Below are positions 17,567-26,803 of a stretch of 64,000 nt of DNA, in pieces. The number at the start of each line of letters is the position of its first letter. Position 1 is the first letter of the stretch. The position numbers and the translations under genes are program-made. The notes under the pieces were generated by a model. The model was not told where the DNA came from, did no database searches, and worked only from the letters and a program-made list of their open reading frames with translations. This DNA is from JADJNW01 sp964523725 (lineage in GTDB: Bacteria > Bacteroidota > Bacteroidia > Chitinophagales > Saprospiraceae), in the NCBI GenBank assembly GCA_964523725.1, contig CAZGAU010000003.1, forward strand, positions 1 to 64,000, in the 5' to 3' direction.

Positions 17567-18268
17567 ATGAATTGCATCATAACCGGAGCTACCAAAGGCA
17601 TAGGGCGTGCGGCCGCCAAAATATTCGCAGAAAAAGGCTTCAATCTGGCACTCGTTGCGCGAAATTCCCAGGATTTGGAGGACTATAAACAAGAACTGGA
17701 AGGCCGCTCCGCCGGTATCCGGGTGTTGACTTTTCCGACAGATTTGAGTGAAAAAGAAAAAGTTTTAGGACTCAGTGAACTAATCAAAACCCACTGGGAA
17801 GAGGTAGATGTGCTCATCAATAATGCCGGTATTTTCATACAAGGTGAGATGCTTACCGAAGAAGACGGCGTACTGGAAAATATGATGAACGTCAATTTGT
17901 ATAGTGCTTTTCACCTTACCCGCAACATTGCGCCTATGATGGTGGAGCGTGGCCAAGGGCATATTTTTAATCTGGGTTCGGTAGCCAGCCTCAAAGCTTA
18001 TGTAGATTCGGGCTCCTATACCATCACCAAATTTGCCATGCTGGGATTTACCCGTTGCCTGCGGCTGGAGCTGCAAAACAAAGGTGTAAAAGTGACCGCT
18101 GTGCTGCCCGGCTCCACGCATACCGCCTCCTGGGAGGGCGCTGACATTGAGCCCGAGCGACTCATTGATCCTGCGGAGGTGGCAAAAATGATCTGGAATG
18201 CTTATGATACCGGCCCTACGGTTTGCATTGAGGAAATCTTGTTGCGGCCTATGCGGGGGGATTTGTAA
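17567..18268 (+). CDS. Short-chain dehydrogenase/reductase (SDR)
   Basis: 233 residues, classical SDR: nucleotide-binding GATKGIGRA at residues 6-14, NNAG after strand four, catalytic Ser in NLGSVAS and the YxxxK pair in SYTITKFA. The ending EEILLRPMRGDL is common in 3-oxoacyl-[ACP]-reductase-like and sepiapterin-reductase-like members. It probably uses NADP(H) on an alcohol or ketone substrate in the cytoplasm; the substrate cannot be read from sequence. Transcribed alone; 160 AT-rich bases follow it. Confidence 0.92.
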   Translation: MNCIITGATKGIGRAAAKIFAEKGFNLALVARNSQDLEDYKQELEGRSAGIRVLTFPTDLSEKEKVLGLSELIKTHWEEVDVLINNAGIFIQGEMLTEEDGVLENMMNVNLYSAFHLTRNIAPMMVERGQGHIFNLGSVASLKAYVDSGSYTITKFAMLGFTRCLRLELQNKGVKVTAVLPGSTHTASWEGADIEPERLIDPAEVAKMIWNAYDTGPTVCIEEILLRPMRGDL

Positions 18269-18429
18269 ATATTGAAAGGTTAATTTAGTGAATATTATTT
18301 TTTAATAAATTGATAATCAGATGTTTGTTGAGGGTAATTATATATTTAGTATTTAAATTAAAAATTATTTTCTTAAAAAATTACGGATTAAAGCTTCTTA
18401 AAAAAATAGACAAAGCAGCTTAAGACAAA

Positions 18430-19245
18430 ATGAACCCGACGATCAAAAACCTAGAATTTCCTGACCTGGAGCAGATTGCTCAATTTCAGCCACCCGACTG
18501 GTCGGATGTAACGCCTCGGTTCCGCGAGCATTTTGGGCAGGATTATTATTATCCGGTCAAAGCGGTTGTAAATAATACAATGGTGGGCATCGGGCAACTG
18601 ATGCTCAATCGCGAAACCGCCTGGCTAGGCAATATCATTGTGCATCCCGATTTCCGGAAGCGCGGTATTGGCAGATTGGTTACCCGACATTTGATGGCCG
18701 AGGCCATCAATCGGGGCAAAAAATTACAACTACTCCTGGCAACGCTGGAAGGAGCGCCTTTGTACGAGAAGCTTGGTTTTATGGTGGAAGGCGAATATCA
18801 TTTCTTTAAAAAAGAACCTAAATTTATAGGTATTCATGATATTTCATATCATATTTTTCTTTACCAGGATAAATTTCTGGAAGCGATTCTTGCGCTGGAT
18901 GCGGCAGCAACTGGTGAGGATCGAAGCGCTATTCTACAACGGTTTTTATCTGATAGCCAGGTGTACCTAAACGAAGAAAAAGAAGTAGAAGGCTTTTATA
19001 TGCCCAGTTTGGGCGAAGGGCTTGTGGTGGCTAATACCCCCCGGGGCGGCACGAGTCTGGTGCGCTTGCGGGAAATGCAGGGAAATTTTTACAACGTCAT
19101 TCCAACCCAAAGCGGCGAAGCTCTCCGTTACTTGCATGCCGAAGGTTATCAATATTTTAGAAAGGCCATTCTGATGCGATACGGGGAAATGAAATCCTGG
19201 AAACCGGAGATGATTTACAGCCGGGTTGGCGGGTATTTGGGGTAG
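18430..19245 (+). CDS. GNAT family N-acetyltransferase with C-terminal extra domain
   Basis: 271 residues. Residues 1-125 form a GNAT domain, with the acetyl-CoA site IIVHPDFRKRGIGRLVTRHL (motif R/Q-x-x-G-x-G/A) and YEKLGF of motif B. Residues 130-271 form a second domain resembling the Acetyltransf_18 type that follows GNAT domains in many bacteria (GFYMPSLGEGLVVANTP, then RYGEMKSWKPEMIYSRVGGY). The substrate is unknown. It ends at a strong hairpin shared with the convergent gene. Confidence 0.88.
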   Translation: MNPTIKNLEFPDLEQIAQFQPPDWSDVTPRFREHFGQDYYYPVKAVVNNTMVGIGQLMLNRETAWLGNIIVHPDFRKRGIGRLVTRHLMAEAINRGKKLQLLLATLEGAPLYEKLGFMVEGEYHFFKKEPKFIGIHDISYHIFLYQDKFLEAILALDAAATGEDRSAILQRFLSDSQVYLNEEKEVEGFYMPSLGEGLVVANTPRGGTSLVRLREMQGNFYNVIPTQSGEALRYLHAEGYQYFRKAILMRYGEMKSWKPEMIYSRVGGYLG

Positions 19246-19253
19246 AGTAGAGC

Positions 19254-19285
19254 GTCGTGCCCGGTTTTTGAAAACCAGACACGAC
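19254..19285. terminator. Bidirectional terminator between convergent genes
   Basis: GTCGTG (19254-19259) pairs with CACGAC (19280-19285), and inside it GGTTTT (19263-19268) pairs with AAAACC (19271-19276). T-rich sequence follows on the plus strand. It lies between the stop codons at 19245 (plus) and 19292 (minus). Confidence 0.75.
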
Positions 19286-19291
19286 TTTATC

Positions 19292-20869
19292 TTATCGGCC
19301 GGAGCCTAATACATTGAACGACAACCCCAGGAAAAATCCCGTTTCATAGACTTCTTTGGTAGGTGGTAGATTGGCATCCGATACGAACCGGTCGCCTACT
19401 TCGTAGCCTTGAGCCAAGCGCTCTACCTGAGCACCCATGAGTCCGGTGGTCAATACCAAGCGTTCCGACCGCCCGATCACCAAACTTGGGCCCAAAAAGA
19501 AGGAAGCCGATTGTCCGGCGTTATCACCTGTAATGGGCAAACCAATACCAAAGGAACCACCAAGAGACACAGTGCCTTTGCTTTGACCGTAAAAATGGAA
19601 AAAAGAGGAAATCACCGGAAAAAAACTATCCTTGTCTTCTCCTCTGATAGTGTTGTCACGCACAAAGAAAGATTGCGGACGATCAAAAAACTGTCCGAAC
19701 GATACGCCAATACTGGCATTCACCTTGAATCCGCCGGCTACCGGAATTTCGATCGGGGCTACCTGAAGAGTGGGTACGTTCGTTGCACCGGCGCCATTCG
19801 GATTAAATTTGATGGAGAATTTCATCTGATCACCCTGAGCCGTCACCCGATAGTCTTTTACAAAGTCGTTTGCCTGGAGCGCTTCGTATTCGCGCCAGAG
19901 CGCCGATAGTTTCAGAATATCTGCATCTGGCATTTGCGAGATCAGGTCCACCAGTTTGTCTTCAAAGGCAGTAACCTGATTTTCCTGAATACTCACTTGT
20001 TCGTAGGATTGTACCAGCGGCTGCACCACGCGTGTGCTTACGCCAATATTGGATCCAAAACTCAGGTTAATAGTTTCTTTGATTCCATTGAGCTTGGTTA
20101 ATGCCTGCCGGTGTAATTGGCGCGTATTGCGCACCTGCTCGAGTTTTCGGGAGAGCTGCTGGCGGGTATTGCCCTTGCGCAATAAGGTATCAAGATTGAT
20201 TTGGGTATTGTTTTCTACATTCAATACCTTGCGCATGTAATCCTGAGTCATTGTCTTGATTTTATCTGGCGGCAATGCCGGATCATGCTTGATATTCTTG
20301 ATTTCCTGCATGACATAAGCATTGAGCTGATATGCATCGACCAGGGATTGTACCTCCTCACGCTGCTTCGTAATATCTTTATTTATTTCCTGGATTTCAT
20401 TAAATGTAGATTGGTAATCCTGCATCAGGTTGTTCAGTTGAGTTGACTGAGATGGCGTAAGCCCCATACTTTCAAAAGGTCTTGGACCACCGTTTGTCTC
20501 CTTTGATCCCCCCGGAAAATCAAAACTATCCGGACCACCACGTCTGCCGCCGGTTAGGGACATAAAGTCGGTTGCACCTTTACCCAAGGTAGGAAAAATG
20601 GACGTCAGCGAACTAGCCGATGTATTGGATGGAATGTTGAATTGTTGAGATTCTTGCTCAATTACTACATCATACAGGTAATTATTATAATTTTCAATAT
20701 GTAAAATGACATTCGCGCCGCGTCGCACATAAGGACGATCGACCTGTAGCGTATCCCCCAGCATATAGCGGGGTGTTTGCGTCTGCATATCATAATAAAT
20801 ATGCAAATCTTGCGCTGAGAGTATTCCGGAAAATAAAATAACTAAGATGAACAGGGTTAAGTGTTTCAT
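19292..20869 (-). CDS. Exported coiled-coil protein with C-terminal barrel-like domain, unknown function
   Basis: 525 residues. A Sec signal peptide (LFILVILFSGILSAQ) leads into a short beta-type N-terminal region (HIYYDMQTQTPRYMLGDTLQ, ANVILHIENYNNYLYDVVI). A Gly/Pro-rich patch and a long helical coiled-coil stretch follow (about 140-330: LNNLMQDYQSTFNEIQEINK and similar). The last third has alternating strands ending in FFLGLSFNVLGSGR, as in outer-membrane barrels. I do not recognise a named family. Probably periplasmic or outer-membrane. It is divergent from the XRE/DUF2083 regulator at 21009 and could be its target, since palindromes lie between them. Confidence 0.78.
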   Translation of the reverse strand: MKHLTLFILVILFSGILSAQDLHIYYDMQTQTPRYMLGDTLQVDRPYVRRGANVILHIENYNNYLYDVVIEQESQQFNIPSNTSASSLTSIFPTLGKGATDFMSLTGGRRGGPDSFDFPGGSKETNGGPRPFESMGLTPSQSTQLNNLMQDYQSTFNEIQEINKDITKQREEVQSLVDAYQLNAYVMQEIKNIKHDPALPPDKIKTMTQDYMRKVLNVENNTQINLDTLLRKGNTRQQLSRKLEQVRNTRQLHRQALTKLNGIKETINLSFGSNIGVSTRVVQPLVQSYEQVSIQENQVTAFEDKLVDLISQMPDADILKLSALWREYEALQANDFVKDYRVTAQGDQMKFSIKFNPNGAGATNVPTLQVAPIEIPVAGGFKVNASIGVSFGQFFDRPQSFFVRDNTIRGEDKDSFFPVISSFFHFYGQSKGTVSLGGSFGIGLPITGDNAGQSASFFLGPSLVIGRSERLVLTTGLMGAQVERLAQGYEVGDRFVSDANLPPTKEVYETGFFLGLSFNVLGSGR

Positions 20870-20889
20870 GGCATTTGTTGGTCTTTGGT

Positions 20890-20912
20890 TTTGTAAATGA
20901 TTTATTTACAAA
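20890..20912. promoter_or_regulatory. Candidate operator palindrome in the divergent region
   Basis: TTTGTAAAT (20890-20898) and ATTTACAAA (20904-20912) are perfect inverted repeats with a 5-base spacer. They recall the TTTGCAAA-type half-sites known for actinobacterial relatives of the regulator encoded at 21009. The site lies 20 bases upstream of the divergent exported-protein gene. Confidence 0.45.
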
Positions 20913-20971
20913 TGTAAATTATTTTTCTGATTATCCCCAGTATTTGATTTTCAACTTATCAATTCTGAAAA

Positions 20972-20985
20972 AGCGAAAATTCGCT
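20972..20985. promoter_or_regulatory. Second palindrome, overlapping the likely promoter of the XRE regulator
   Basis: AGCGAA (20972-20977) and TTCGCT (20980-20985) with a 2-base spacer. It sits just before a TATTTTAG box (20996-21003), where the upstream promoter element should be, so a bound regulator would block its own promoter. Confidence 0.4.
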
Positions 20986-21008
20986 GCAATTGTCGTATTT
21001 TAGCCCGC

Positions 21009-22511
21009 ATGAGCGGTAAAGCACAGTACCAACGAATTATTTTCGGACTGAAAGTGAAGCAGTTACGACAGGCTAAAGGTTTATCCTTTGCAGAATTCGC
21101 CGAACAGACGGGCATGTCGGTTTCTTATCTCAATGAAATCGAAAAGGGTAAAAAATATCCCAAAGAAGACAAGGTACAGGCGATCGCCGGTACTTTGGGC
21201 ATCTCCCAAGCAGAACTTACTTCGGGTGAGCCGGGCAAAGCACTGGAACCGGTCGCCGAGTTGTTGCAATCCAATTTTTTGAATGAACTACCCTTGGATT
21301 TGTTTGGCATCGAACTGGCCAAAGTCGTGGAAATCATTGCCAGTGCGCCCGCGCGCGTTGGGGCTTTCATTTCTACCCTGCTGGAAATTTCCCGGAATTA
21401 CGCCCTCAAGGAAGAGAATTTTTACTTCAGTGCGCTGCGTAGTTACCTGGAGTTACATAATAATTACTTTGAAGAAATTGAAAATGCAGCTTCGGATTGC
21501 ACCAAAAAATATAAATTTCCCGATGACCGACCGCTCCCGCCGGATTTCCTGCGTCAGCTTCTGGAAAAACATTTCGGCTACAAAATCATCACCGGCGGGC
21601 TCGACGAATACAGCGAATTGCAAAACCTGCGCGCACTCTACATTCCACACGAAAAAAAATTGCTGCTCAACAGCAAACTGACGCCAACCCAAACGTCCTT
21701 TCAATTTGGTAAAGAATTGGCATTTAATATTTTAAATCTTAAAGAAAGGGCTTATACTTCTTCATTGCTGCGGGTACGTAATTTTGAAGAAGTCCTCAAT
21801 CATTCCAAGGCAACCTATTTTTCGGTGGCCTTGCTTATTCCCAAGGATCGTTTTGTGGCTGATCTTCAGGCGTTTTTTCAGCGTACCAACTGGGATGGAG
21901 AAGCTTTTCTCGCCATTATGAAAAAATACGAGGCGACCCCAGAAATGTTTTATCACCGCCTGACGAATGTGCTCCCCCAGTTTTTTGGACTGAAAAAGCT
22001 ATTTTTCCTGCGGTTTACACATGAACCTATCAGCGATGCCTTTGAAGTGGACAAAGAATTGCACCTGAGCAATCGTCACCACCCGCATGGCAATGGCCTG
22101 CTCGAACACTACTGCCGCCGCTGGGTGGCACTGTCTTTGCTGAAAGATTTGCACGCCATGCAGCAGGAAGGAAAATTCATGGATACCATCGTGCGGGCGC
22201 AACGCTCGCGCTACATCGGCACCGATGATGAATACCTGAGCATCACCATTGCACGCAGGGGCTATCCCGCGCCCAACCGCAACGTGAGTGTGACACTGGG
22301 ATTGCTGGTGAACGCCGAACTCCGGGAAAAAGTGAAATTCCTGAATGACCCCGCGATCCAAATCCGGGAAGTCAATCAAACCTGCGAGCGCTGCCCACTT
22401 ACTGATTGCCTCGAACGTGCTGCTGCGCCGACGGTTGTGCAAAAGCGCGAGAAAATGCGCCAAATCCAGCATCGGCTCAAATCACTCATCCCGGGCGAAG
22501 GGGACGCATAA
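21009..22511 (+). CDS. XRE-family regulator with DUF2083 C-terminus (ScfR/PrpR/RamB-like)
   Basis: 500 residues. Residues 9-66 form an XRE helix-turn-helix (KQLRQAKGLSFAEFAEQTGM then VSYLNEIEKGKKYP). The middle resembles the ImmA/IrrE-like fold, but the HExxH site is replaced by FGKELAFN, so protease activity is unlikely. The C-terminus has the Cys motif CERCPLTDC found in DUF2083 proteins. Actinobacterial relatives sense acyl-CoA or acetyl-CoA state and control propionate or glyoxylate genes, some with an Fe-S cluster at the Cys motif; transfer of that role here is inference. ATG at 21009 follows a TATTTTAG box by only five bases. Confidence 0.88.
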   Translation: MSGKAQYQRIIFGLKVKQLRQAKGLSFAEFAEQTGMSVSYLNEIEKGKKYPKEDKVQAIAGTLGISQAELTSGEPGKALEPVAELLQSNFLNELPLDLFGIELAKVVEIIASAPARVGAFISTLLEISRNYALKEENFYFSALRSYLELHNNYFEEIENAASDCTKKYKFPDDRPLPPDFLRQLLEKHFGYKIITGGLDEYSELQNLRALYIPHEKKLLLNSKLTPTQTSFQFGKELAFNILNLKERAYTSSLLRVRNFEEVLNHSKATYFSVALLIPKDRFVADLQAFFQRTNWDGEAFLAIMKKYEATPEMFYHRLTNVLPQFFGLKKLFFLRFTHEPISDAFEVDKELHLSNRHHPHGNGLLEHYCRRWVALSLLKDLHAMQQEGKFMDTIVRAQRSRYIGTDDEYLSITIARRGYPAPNRNVSVTLGLLVNAELREKVKFLNDPAIQIREVNQTCERCPLTDCLERAAAPTVVQKREKMRQIQHRLKSLIPGEGDA

Positions 22512-22620
22512 TCCGAAAATGCCCGACCTAACCCTTTTAAACCACGGTATAATTTGGCGGCTTGCCCGCTTATTCCGAAATTTGTTTTCTTATTACAATC
22601 CAATAATAAAATAATAGCAT

Positions 22621-24870
22621 ATGAAGAAGATAATTTTTCTGCTGGCAGCGGTGCTTTTTATCATTCAGGGAGCAAGCGCACAGCGAGTAATCAAACTGGA
22701 AGATATTTTTTTGAATGGGACTTTTAATGCCAAATCGGTTCCCGGTTTCAATTTTATGAATGACGGTAAGCATTATACCCGCCTGGAAGGCAATAAAATC
22801 CAGCAATACGACCTGACCACCGGCAATTTGGTCCAAACTATCTTTGATGCTGCTACGGTGGCGAATGTCGCTGGTTTTAAAGGGCAAATGCAAAGTTATT
22901 CCTTTAGTACTGATGAGCAGAAAATCCTGATTTCCAGCGAGGTAGAGCGTATTTATCGCCGTTCTACCAAAGAGTTTTCCTTCGTGTATGACCGCCGGAG
23001 CAAGCAACTGACAGCGGTCTTTTCTGGTGGGAAGCAAAGTCTGGCGACCTTCAATCCACAAGCTGATAAAGTCGCTTACGTTTTTGAAAACAACCTGTAT
23101 ATCAAGGATTTAGCTTCTGGTGAAACCATTCAGGTAACTCAAGATGGCAGGCACAACCACATTATCAACGGCGAAATGGACTGGGTATATGAGGAAGAAT
23201 TTGCTTTGACAACAGGTTTTCATTGGTCGCCCGACGGGCAGCGCATCGGCTTTTACCGTTTTGACGAAAGCGAGGTAAAGCAATTTACTATGACGCTTTA
23301 TCATGATGAGTTATACCCTGAATATGAGACGTTTAAATATCCAAAAGTCGGAGAAAAGAATTCGATTGTAACAATCTACGTTTATGACCTGAATTCCGGC
23401 AAAACCACCAAAATGGACACCGGCAGCGAGCCAGATATTTACATTCCTCGCATTCGCTGGATGGGCGATCCCAAACAGTTGTGCATTTTCAGAATGAATC
23501 GTCACCAGAATAAACTGGAATTGATGCTCGCCAATACTGAAACCGGCGCTACCAACGTGTTCTTCACCGAAGAAGAGAAAGCCTATGTCGAAGAATCACT
23601 TTTGGATGATATTACATTCCTGAAAGATGGCAACCGCTTTGTATTCACCAGCGAGCGCGACGGCTGGAAGCATATTTATTTGGGTACTCTGGATGGCAAA
23701 AAACCGCAGCAACTTACCAAAGGCAACTGGGAAGTGAGCAATTTGTACGGCGTGGACGAGGCACGCGGCACGATATTCTATCAGGCAGCCGAAAAATCGC
23801 CGCTGGAGCGGCAGGTGTATGCCATTGATTTAGAAGGCAATAATAAAAAAGCTCTCGCCGATGCCAAAGGCTGGAATAGTGCGCAATTCAGCGGTACTTA
23901 TGATTATTATGTAATAACCCATTCCACTGCTAATTCACCTTCAACTTATGCTGTTTTCGACCGCTCCGGCAAGCAGATTCGCAGGATCGAGGATAACACC
24001 GCCTTGCAAAAAACCATGAAAGAATATCAAGTTAATAATGTGGAGTTTTTTAAATTTAAAACCACGGAGAAAGTCGAACTAAATGGCTGGATGATTAAAC
24101 CGCAAAACTTCCAGGAAAACCGGCGCTATCCGGTACTGATGTTTGTGTACGGCGGACCCGGCAGCCAGCAGGTGACCGATGCCTGGAAGGGCAATAATTA
24201 CTGGTTTTTCCAGATGCTGGCGCAGGATGGCTACGTGGTCGCTTGCGTGGACAATCGTGGTACCGGCGGCCGGGGTGAAGAATTTAAAAAAATGACTTAT
24301 TTACAACTCGGTAAATATGAGACGATTGACCAGATCGAAGCGGCGAACTGGCTGGGGCAGCAAAAATTCATCGATCCGAATCGCATCGGCATTTATGGCT
24401 GGAGCTATGGCGGTTATATGTCGGCGCTCAGTATTCTCAAGGGTAATGATACCTTTGCTGCGGCAGTGGTAGGCGCGCCCGTGACCAACTGGAAGTGGTA
24501 TGATACGATTTACACCGAGCGTTACATGCGCACCGAGCAGGAAAATCAATCAGGGTATAAAGAAAATTCGCCGGTTTATTTCACTGATCGACTGAAGGGC
24601 AAGATGCTGCTGGTGCATGGTTTGGGTGATGATAATGTGCACTTCCAGCATACCGCAGAGATGGCTAATTCACTGATTAAGAGTGGAAAACAGTTTGATA
24701 CTTATTTTTATCCGAATCAGGCGCATGGCTTTAGCAGTGGAGCGCGTTTGCATTTCCATCAGAAAATGAAGCAGTTTCTGGATGAAAACCTGAAAGGCTC
24801 GGATATACAATTGAAGCCAACCAAAGCGAAAAGAATGGATTTGATTGAAGATAAAAATCAGAAGCAGTAA
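22621..24870 (+). CDS. Dipeptidyl-peptidase IV-type S9 peptidase, exported
   Basis: 749 residues. Signal peptide (IIFLLAAVLFIIQGASAQ), eight-bladed propeller of the DPPIV N-terminal type (about 100-460, including the DWVYEEEF motif that binds the substrate N-terminus), then the alpha/beta-hydrolase domain with nucleophile GWSYGGYMS (Ser595), acid Asp in GLGDDNVHF and His in NQAHGFS. It removes Xaa-Pro dipeptides from peptides in the periplasm. It follows the DUF2083 regulator by 109 bases and could be regulated by it, but nothing in sequence proves this. Confidence 0.95.
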   Translation: MKKIIFLLAAVLFIIQGASAQRVIKLEDIFLNGTFNAKSVPGFNFMNDGKHYTRLEGNKIQQYDLTTGNLVQTIFDAATVANVAGFKGQMQSYSFSTDEQKILISSEVERIYRRSTKEFSFVYDRRSKQLTAVFSGGKQSLATFNPQADKVAYVFENNLYIKDLASGETIQVTQDGRHNHIINGEMDWVYEEEFALTTGFHWSPDGQRIGFYRFDESEVKQFTMTLYHDELYPEYETFKYPKVGEKNSIVTIYVYDLNSGKTTKMDTGSEPDIYIPRIRWMGDPKQLCIFRMNRHQNKLELMLANTETGATNVFFTEEEKAYVEESLLDDITFLKDGNRFVFTSERDGWKHIYLGTLDGKKPQQLTKGNWEVSNLYGVDEARGTIFYQAAEKSPLERQVYAIDLEGNNKKALADAKGWNSAQFSGTYDYYVITHSTANSPSTYAVFDRSGKQIRRIEDNTALQKTMKEYQVNNVEFFKFKTTEKVELNGWMIKPQNFQENRRYPVLMFVYGGPGSQQVTDAWKGNNYWFFQMLAQDGYVVACVDNRGTGGRGEEFKKMTYLQLGKYETIDQIEAANWLGQQKFIDPNRIGIYGWSYGGYMSALSILKGNDTFAAAVVGAPVTNWKWYDTIYTERYMRTEQENQSGYKENSPVYFTDRLKGKMLLVHGLGDDNVHFQHTAEMANSLIKSGKQFDTYFYPNQAHGFSSGARLHFHQKMKQFLDENLKGSDIQLKPTKAKRMDLIEDKNQKQ

Positions 24871-25009
24871 ATAAATTAATTGGGATTGTAATATTTTGTC
24901 TGAACCATGATTTGTGGTGTAATAAAGCGAGTGAAATTATTTACTTGTTGAATTATGGTTCAGGCAAAATTTTCCTTTCAACTTCTATCAAAACAAAACG
25001 TTACAAACC

Positions 25010-25324
25010 ATGATTATTACCACTACCGACTTTGTTCCGGGCAGAGAAATCCTGGAAGTGATTGACATTGCACGTGGAAGCACCGTGCGTGCCCGCCACC
25101 TGGGGCGCGATTTTGCGGCTGCTTTCAAACTGATAGCTGGAGGCGAGGTTAGGGAATATACCAAACTTATGGCCATGGCACGAGAGCAAGCGATTGATCG
25201 TATGATTGCCGATGCAGAACGCATTGACGCTGATGCAGTTATCAACGTTCGTTTTACTACTGCTGCTGTCATGCAGGGCGCTTCCGAGATTTTGGCGTAT
25301 GGAACGGCCGTGAAACTGAAGTAA
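25010..25324 (+). CDS. YbjQ/UPF0145-type heavy-metal-binding domain protein
   Basis: 104 residues, full-length match in character to the UPF0145/YbjQ family: TTDFVPGREILEVIDIARGS, then MAREQAIDRMIADAERIDAD and the last strand EILAYGTAVKL. Members form pentameric rings; the metal-binding label is weakly supported and the function is unknown. It stands 64 bases before smpB on the same strand and may share its transcript. Confidence 0.9.
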   Translation: MIITTTDFVPGREILEVIDIARGSTVRARHLGRDFAAAFKLIAGGEVREYTKLMAMAREQAIDRMIADAERIDADAVINVRFTTAAVMQGASEILAYGTAVKLK

Positions 25325-25388
25325 GATCTTCTAAACAGGAAACTTTTGTGTAAAAGCAGTGGTTTACATGTTGTAACAGCAGGAAAAA

Positions 25389-25859
25389 ATGGCAGAAAAG
25401 AAGAAGCACAAACCAATAGAAATCGTCAACCGACGAGCCGAACACGAGTATTTTCTCACTGATAAATACGAGGCGGGCCTGGTTTTGCAGGGTACCGAGA
25501 TCAAATCTATTCGAAAGGGCGCAGCAAATTTATCCGATTCTTATTGCGTTTTCCATGATGGAGAATTATATGTGTATAGCATGTATATCAAAGAATATGA
25601 AAACGGAACCTACGCCAACCACGCCAGTCGTCGCAATCGCAAGTTATTATTACATAAAAATGAGCTCCGCAAACTGGAAAAAAAGGTAAAAGAACGAGGT
25701 TATACGATCATTCCGTACCGGCTTTACATGACCGAACGCGGCATCGCCAAGCTGGAAATCGCTGTGGCTCAGGGTAAAAAATCTTATGATAAACGCGAAT
25801 CTATAAAAGAAAAAGATACCAAGCGCGAGCTGGACCGGATGAAGAAGATTAAGATTTAG
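25389..25859 (+). CDS. smpB: SsrA-binding protein SmpB
   Basis: 156 residues, standard length. Core motifs IVNRRAEHEYFLTDKYEAGL, QGTEIKSIRKGAANLSDSY, NHASRRNRKLLLHKNEL, IPYRLYMTERG and the basic tail GKKSYDKRESIKEKDTKREL are all diagnostic. SmpB binds tmRNA and delivers it to stalled ribosomes. The stop codon runs directly into a 7-copy octamer repeat. The tmRNA gene itself was not seen in this window. Confidence 0.97.
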   Translation: MAEKKKHKPIEIVNRRAEHEYFLTDKYEAGLVLQGTEIKSIRKGAANLSDSYCVFHDGELYVYSMYIKEYENGTYANHASRRNRKLLLHKNELRKLEKKVKERGYTIIPYRLYMTERGIAKLEIAVAQGKKSYDKRESIKEKDTKRELDRMKKIKI

Positions 25860-25914
25860 TGTTATAGTGTTATAGTGTTATAGTGTTATAGTGTTATAGT
25901 GTTATAGTGTTATA
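25859..25914 (+). repeat. Seven-copy GTGTTATA tandem repeat after smpB
   Basis: Seven exact copies of the 8-mer GTGTTATA, starting on the last base of the smpB stop codon. Almost the same octamer (TATGGTGT) recurs three times at 56421-56444, at another gene boundary. Confidence 0.95.
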
Positions 25915-25961
25915 GTTCTAGGTGTTACGGGAGGAGATGGTGATGCTTGATCGCTATCGCA

Positions 25962-26714
25962 TTATTTCACATCATTTAGTCCCCAATCATATTCCTGATA
26001 TTCTATTTTGGTATTTTTATTAATTTTTACATCGGAATATTTATTGACAAAATTTCTAACTGATTTAAAATCACCACCATACCAGCTGAAAATCTTGGAA
26101 AGCTGAGCCTTTTCCGGTGTAATTTTATTTTTATCCTCGTCATTAATAAATTCGCGCGATGCTTCATCCAATTGTTCGTCCAGCTTGGCTGCAGTATATG
26201 CTCTGTCCTGAAGTTTGGGACAAGAGATAGAAGCACAATTGACCGCCATATGAATGCGAGGCTCATCAAATTTGGGACGTATTATACCATGCTCTATATT
26301 ATTCAGGTCATATGTAGCCCCTTCGATGTTAATAAACTTAATATCCCAGACCGTATTTACAAATGGAATACCATTCTTGATATCTTTGATACTTTCCACG
26401 GGGTAATGATCTACTATCAGCTTGACTGTGAATGCGTTATAGGTATTAATCCAGTAGGCCAGGCGCTCGTTGCGGTTCCAGTTTTTTTCGTTTGGATGAT
26501 TTTGACTTAATAAATCAAGGTATTTATTAAGTTTGACACTATCCTGGATAAATCCTTTATAATCCACCAACCCTTCAGCTGTTACATGTTCACGCACCAG
26601 GCTGTCCCATATTTCATGGGTAACCGGCTCAGAATCAGATGGATAATCCTGTACTTTACAAGCATGCAATACAATTATTACAGAAGTAAATAATAATATT
26701 TTTTTGAAATTCAT
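25962..26714 (-). CDS. DUF547 domain lipoprotein
   Basis: 250 residues. Lipoprotein-like signal (ILLFTSVIIVLHAC) then the DUF547 core: GLVDYKGFIQD, NRNERLAYWINTYNAFTVKL, GVIRP-like HGIIRPKF and VNCASISCPKL. These proteins are widespread and of unknown activity; the fold is thought to be cysteine-protease-like, with the conserved Cys and His in the AVNCASISC region, but that is not proven. Transcribed alone, convergent with smpB. Confidence 0.88.
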   Translation of the reverse strand: MNFKKILLFTSVIIVLHACKVQDYPSDSEPVTHEIWDSLVREHVTAEGLVDYKGFIQDSVKLNKYLDLLSQNHPNEKNWNRNERLAYWINTYNAFTVKLIVDHYPVESIKDIKNGIPFVNTVWDIKFINIEGATYDLNNIEHGIIRPKFDEPRIHMAVNCASISCPKLQDRAYTAAKLDEQLDEASREFINDEDKNKITPEKAQLSKIFSWYGGDFKSVRNFVNKYSDVKINKNTKIEYQEYDWGLNDVK

Positions 26715-26766
26715 AAAATGATTTTAATACAAAATACGAGAAAAATGAGCATTTGGTTTGGAATGA

Positions 26767-26800
26767 TTGCGACACTTCAGCCGATTTTTAACTATTTTTG
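26767..26800 (+). promoter_or_regulatory. Promoter of the alpha/beta hydrolase gene
   Basis: TATTTTTG (26793-26800) fits TAnnTTTG, with TTG at 26767-26769. The ATG at 26804 starts three bases after the box, again implying a leaderless message. Confidence 0.5.
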
Positions 26801-26803
26801 AAA

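Noticed and set aside
25859..25914. Possible CRISPR-like array after smpB
   Set aside because: The units are contiguous 8-mers with no spacers and no cas genes nearby; it is a simple tandem repeat.
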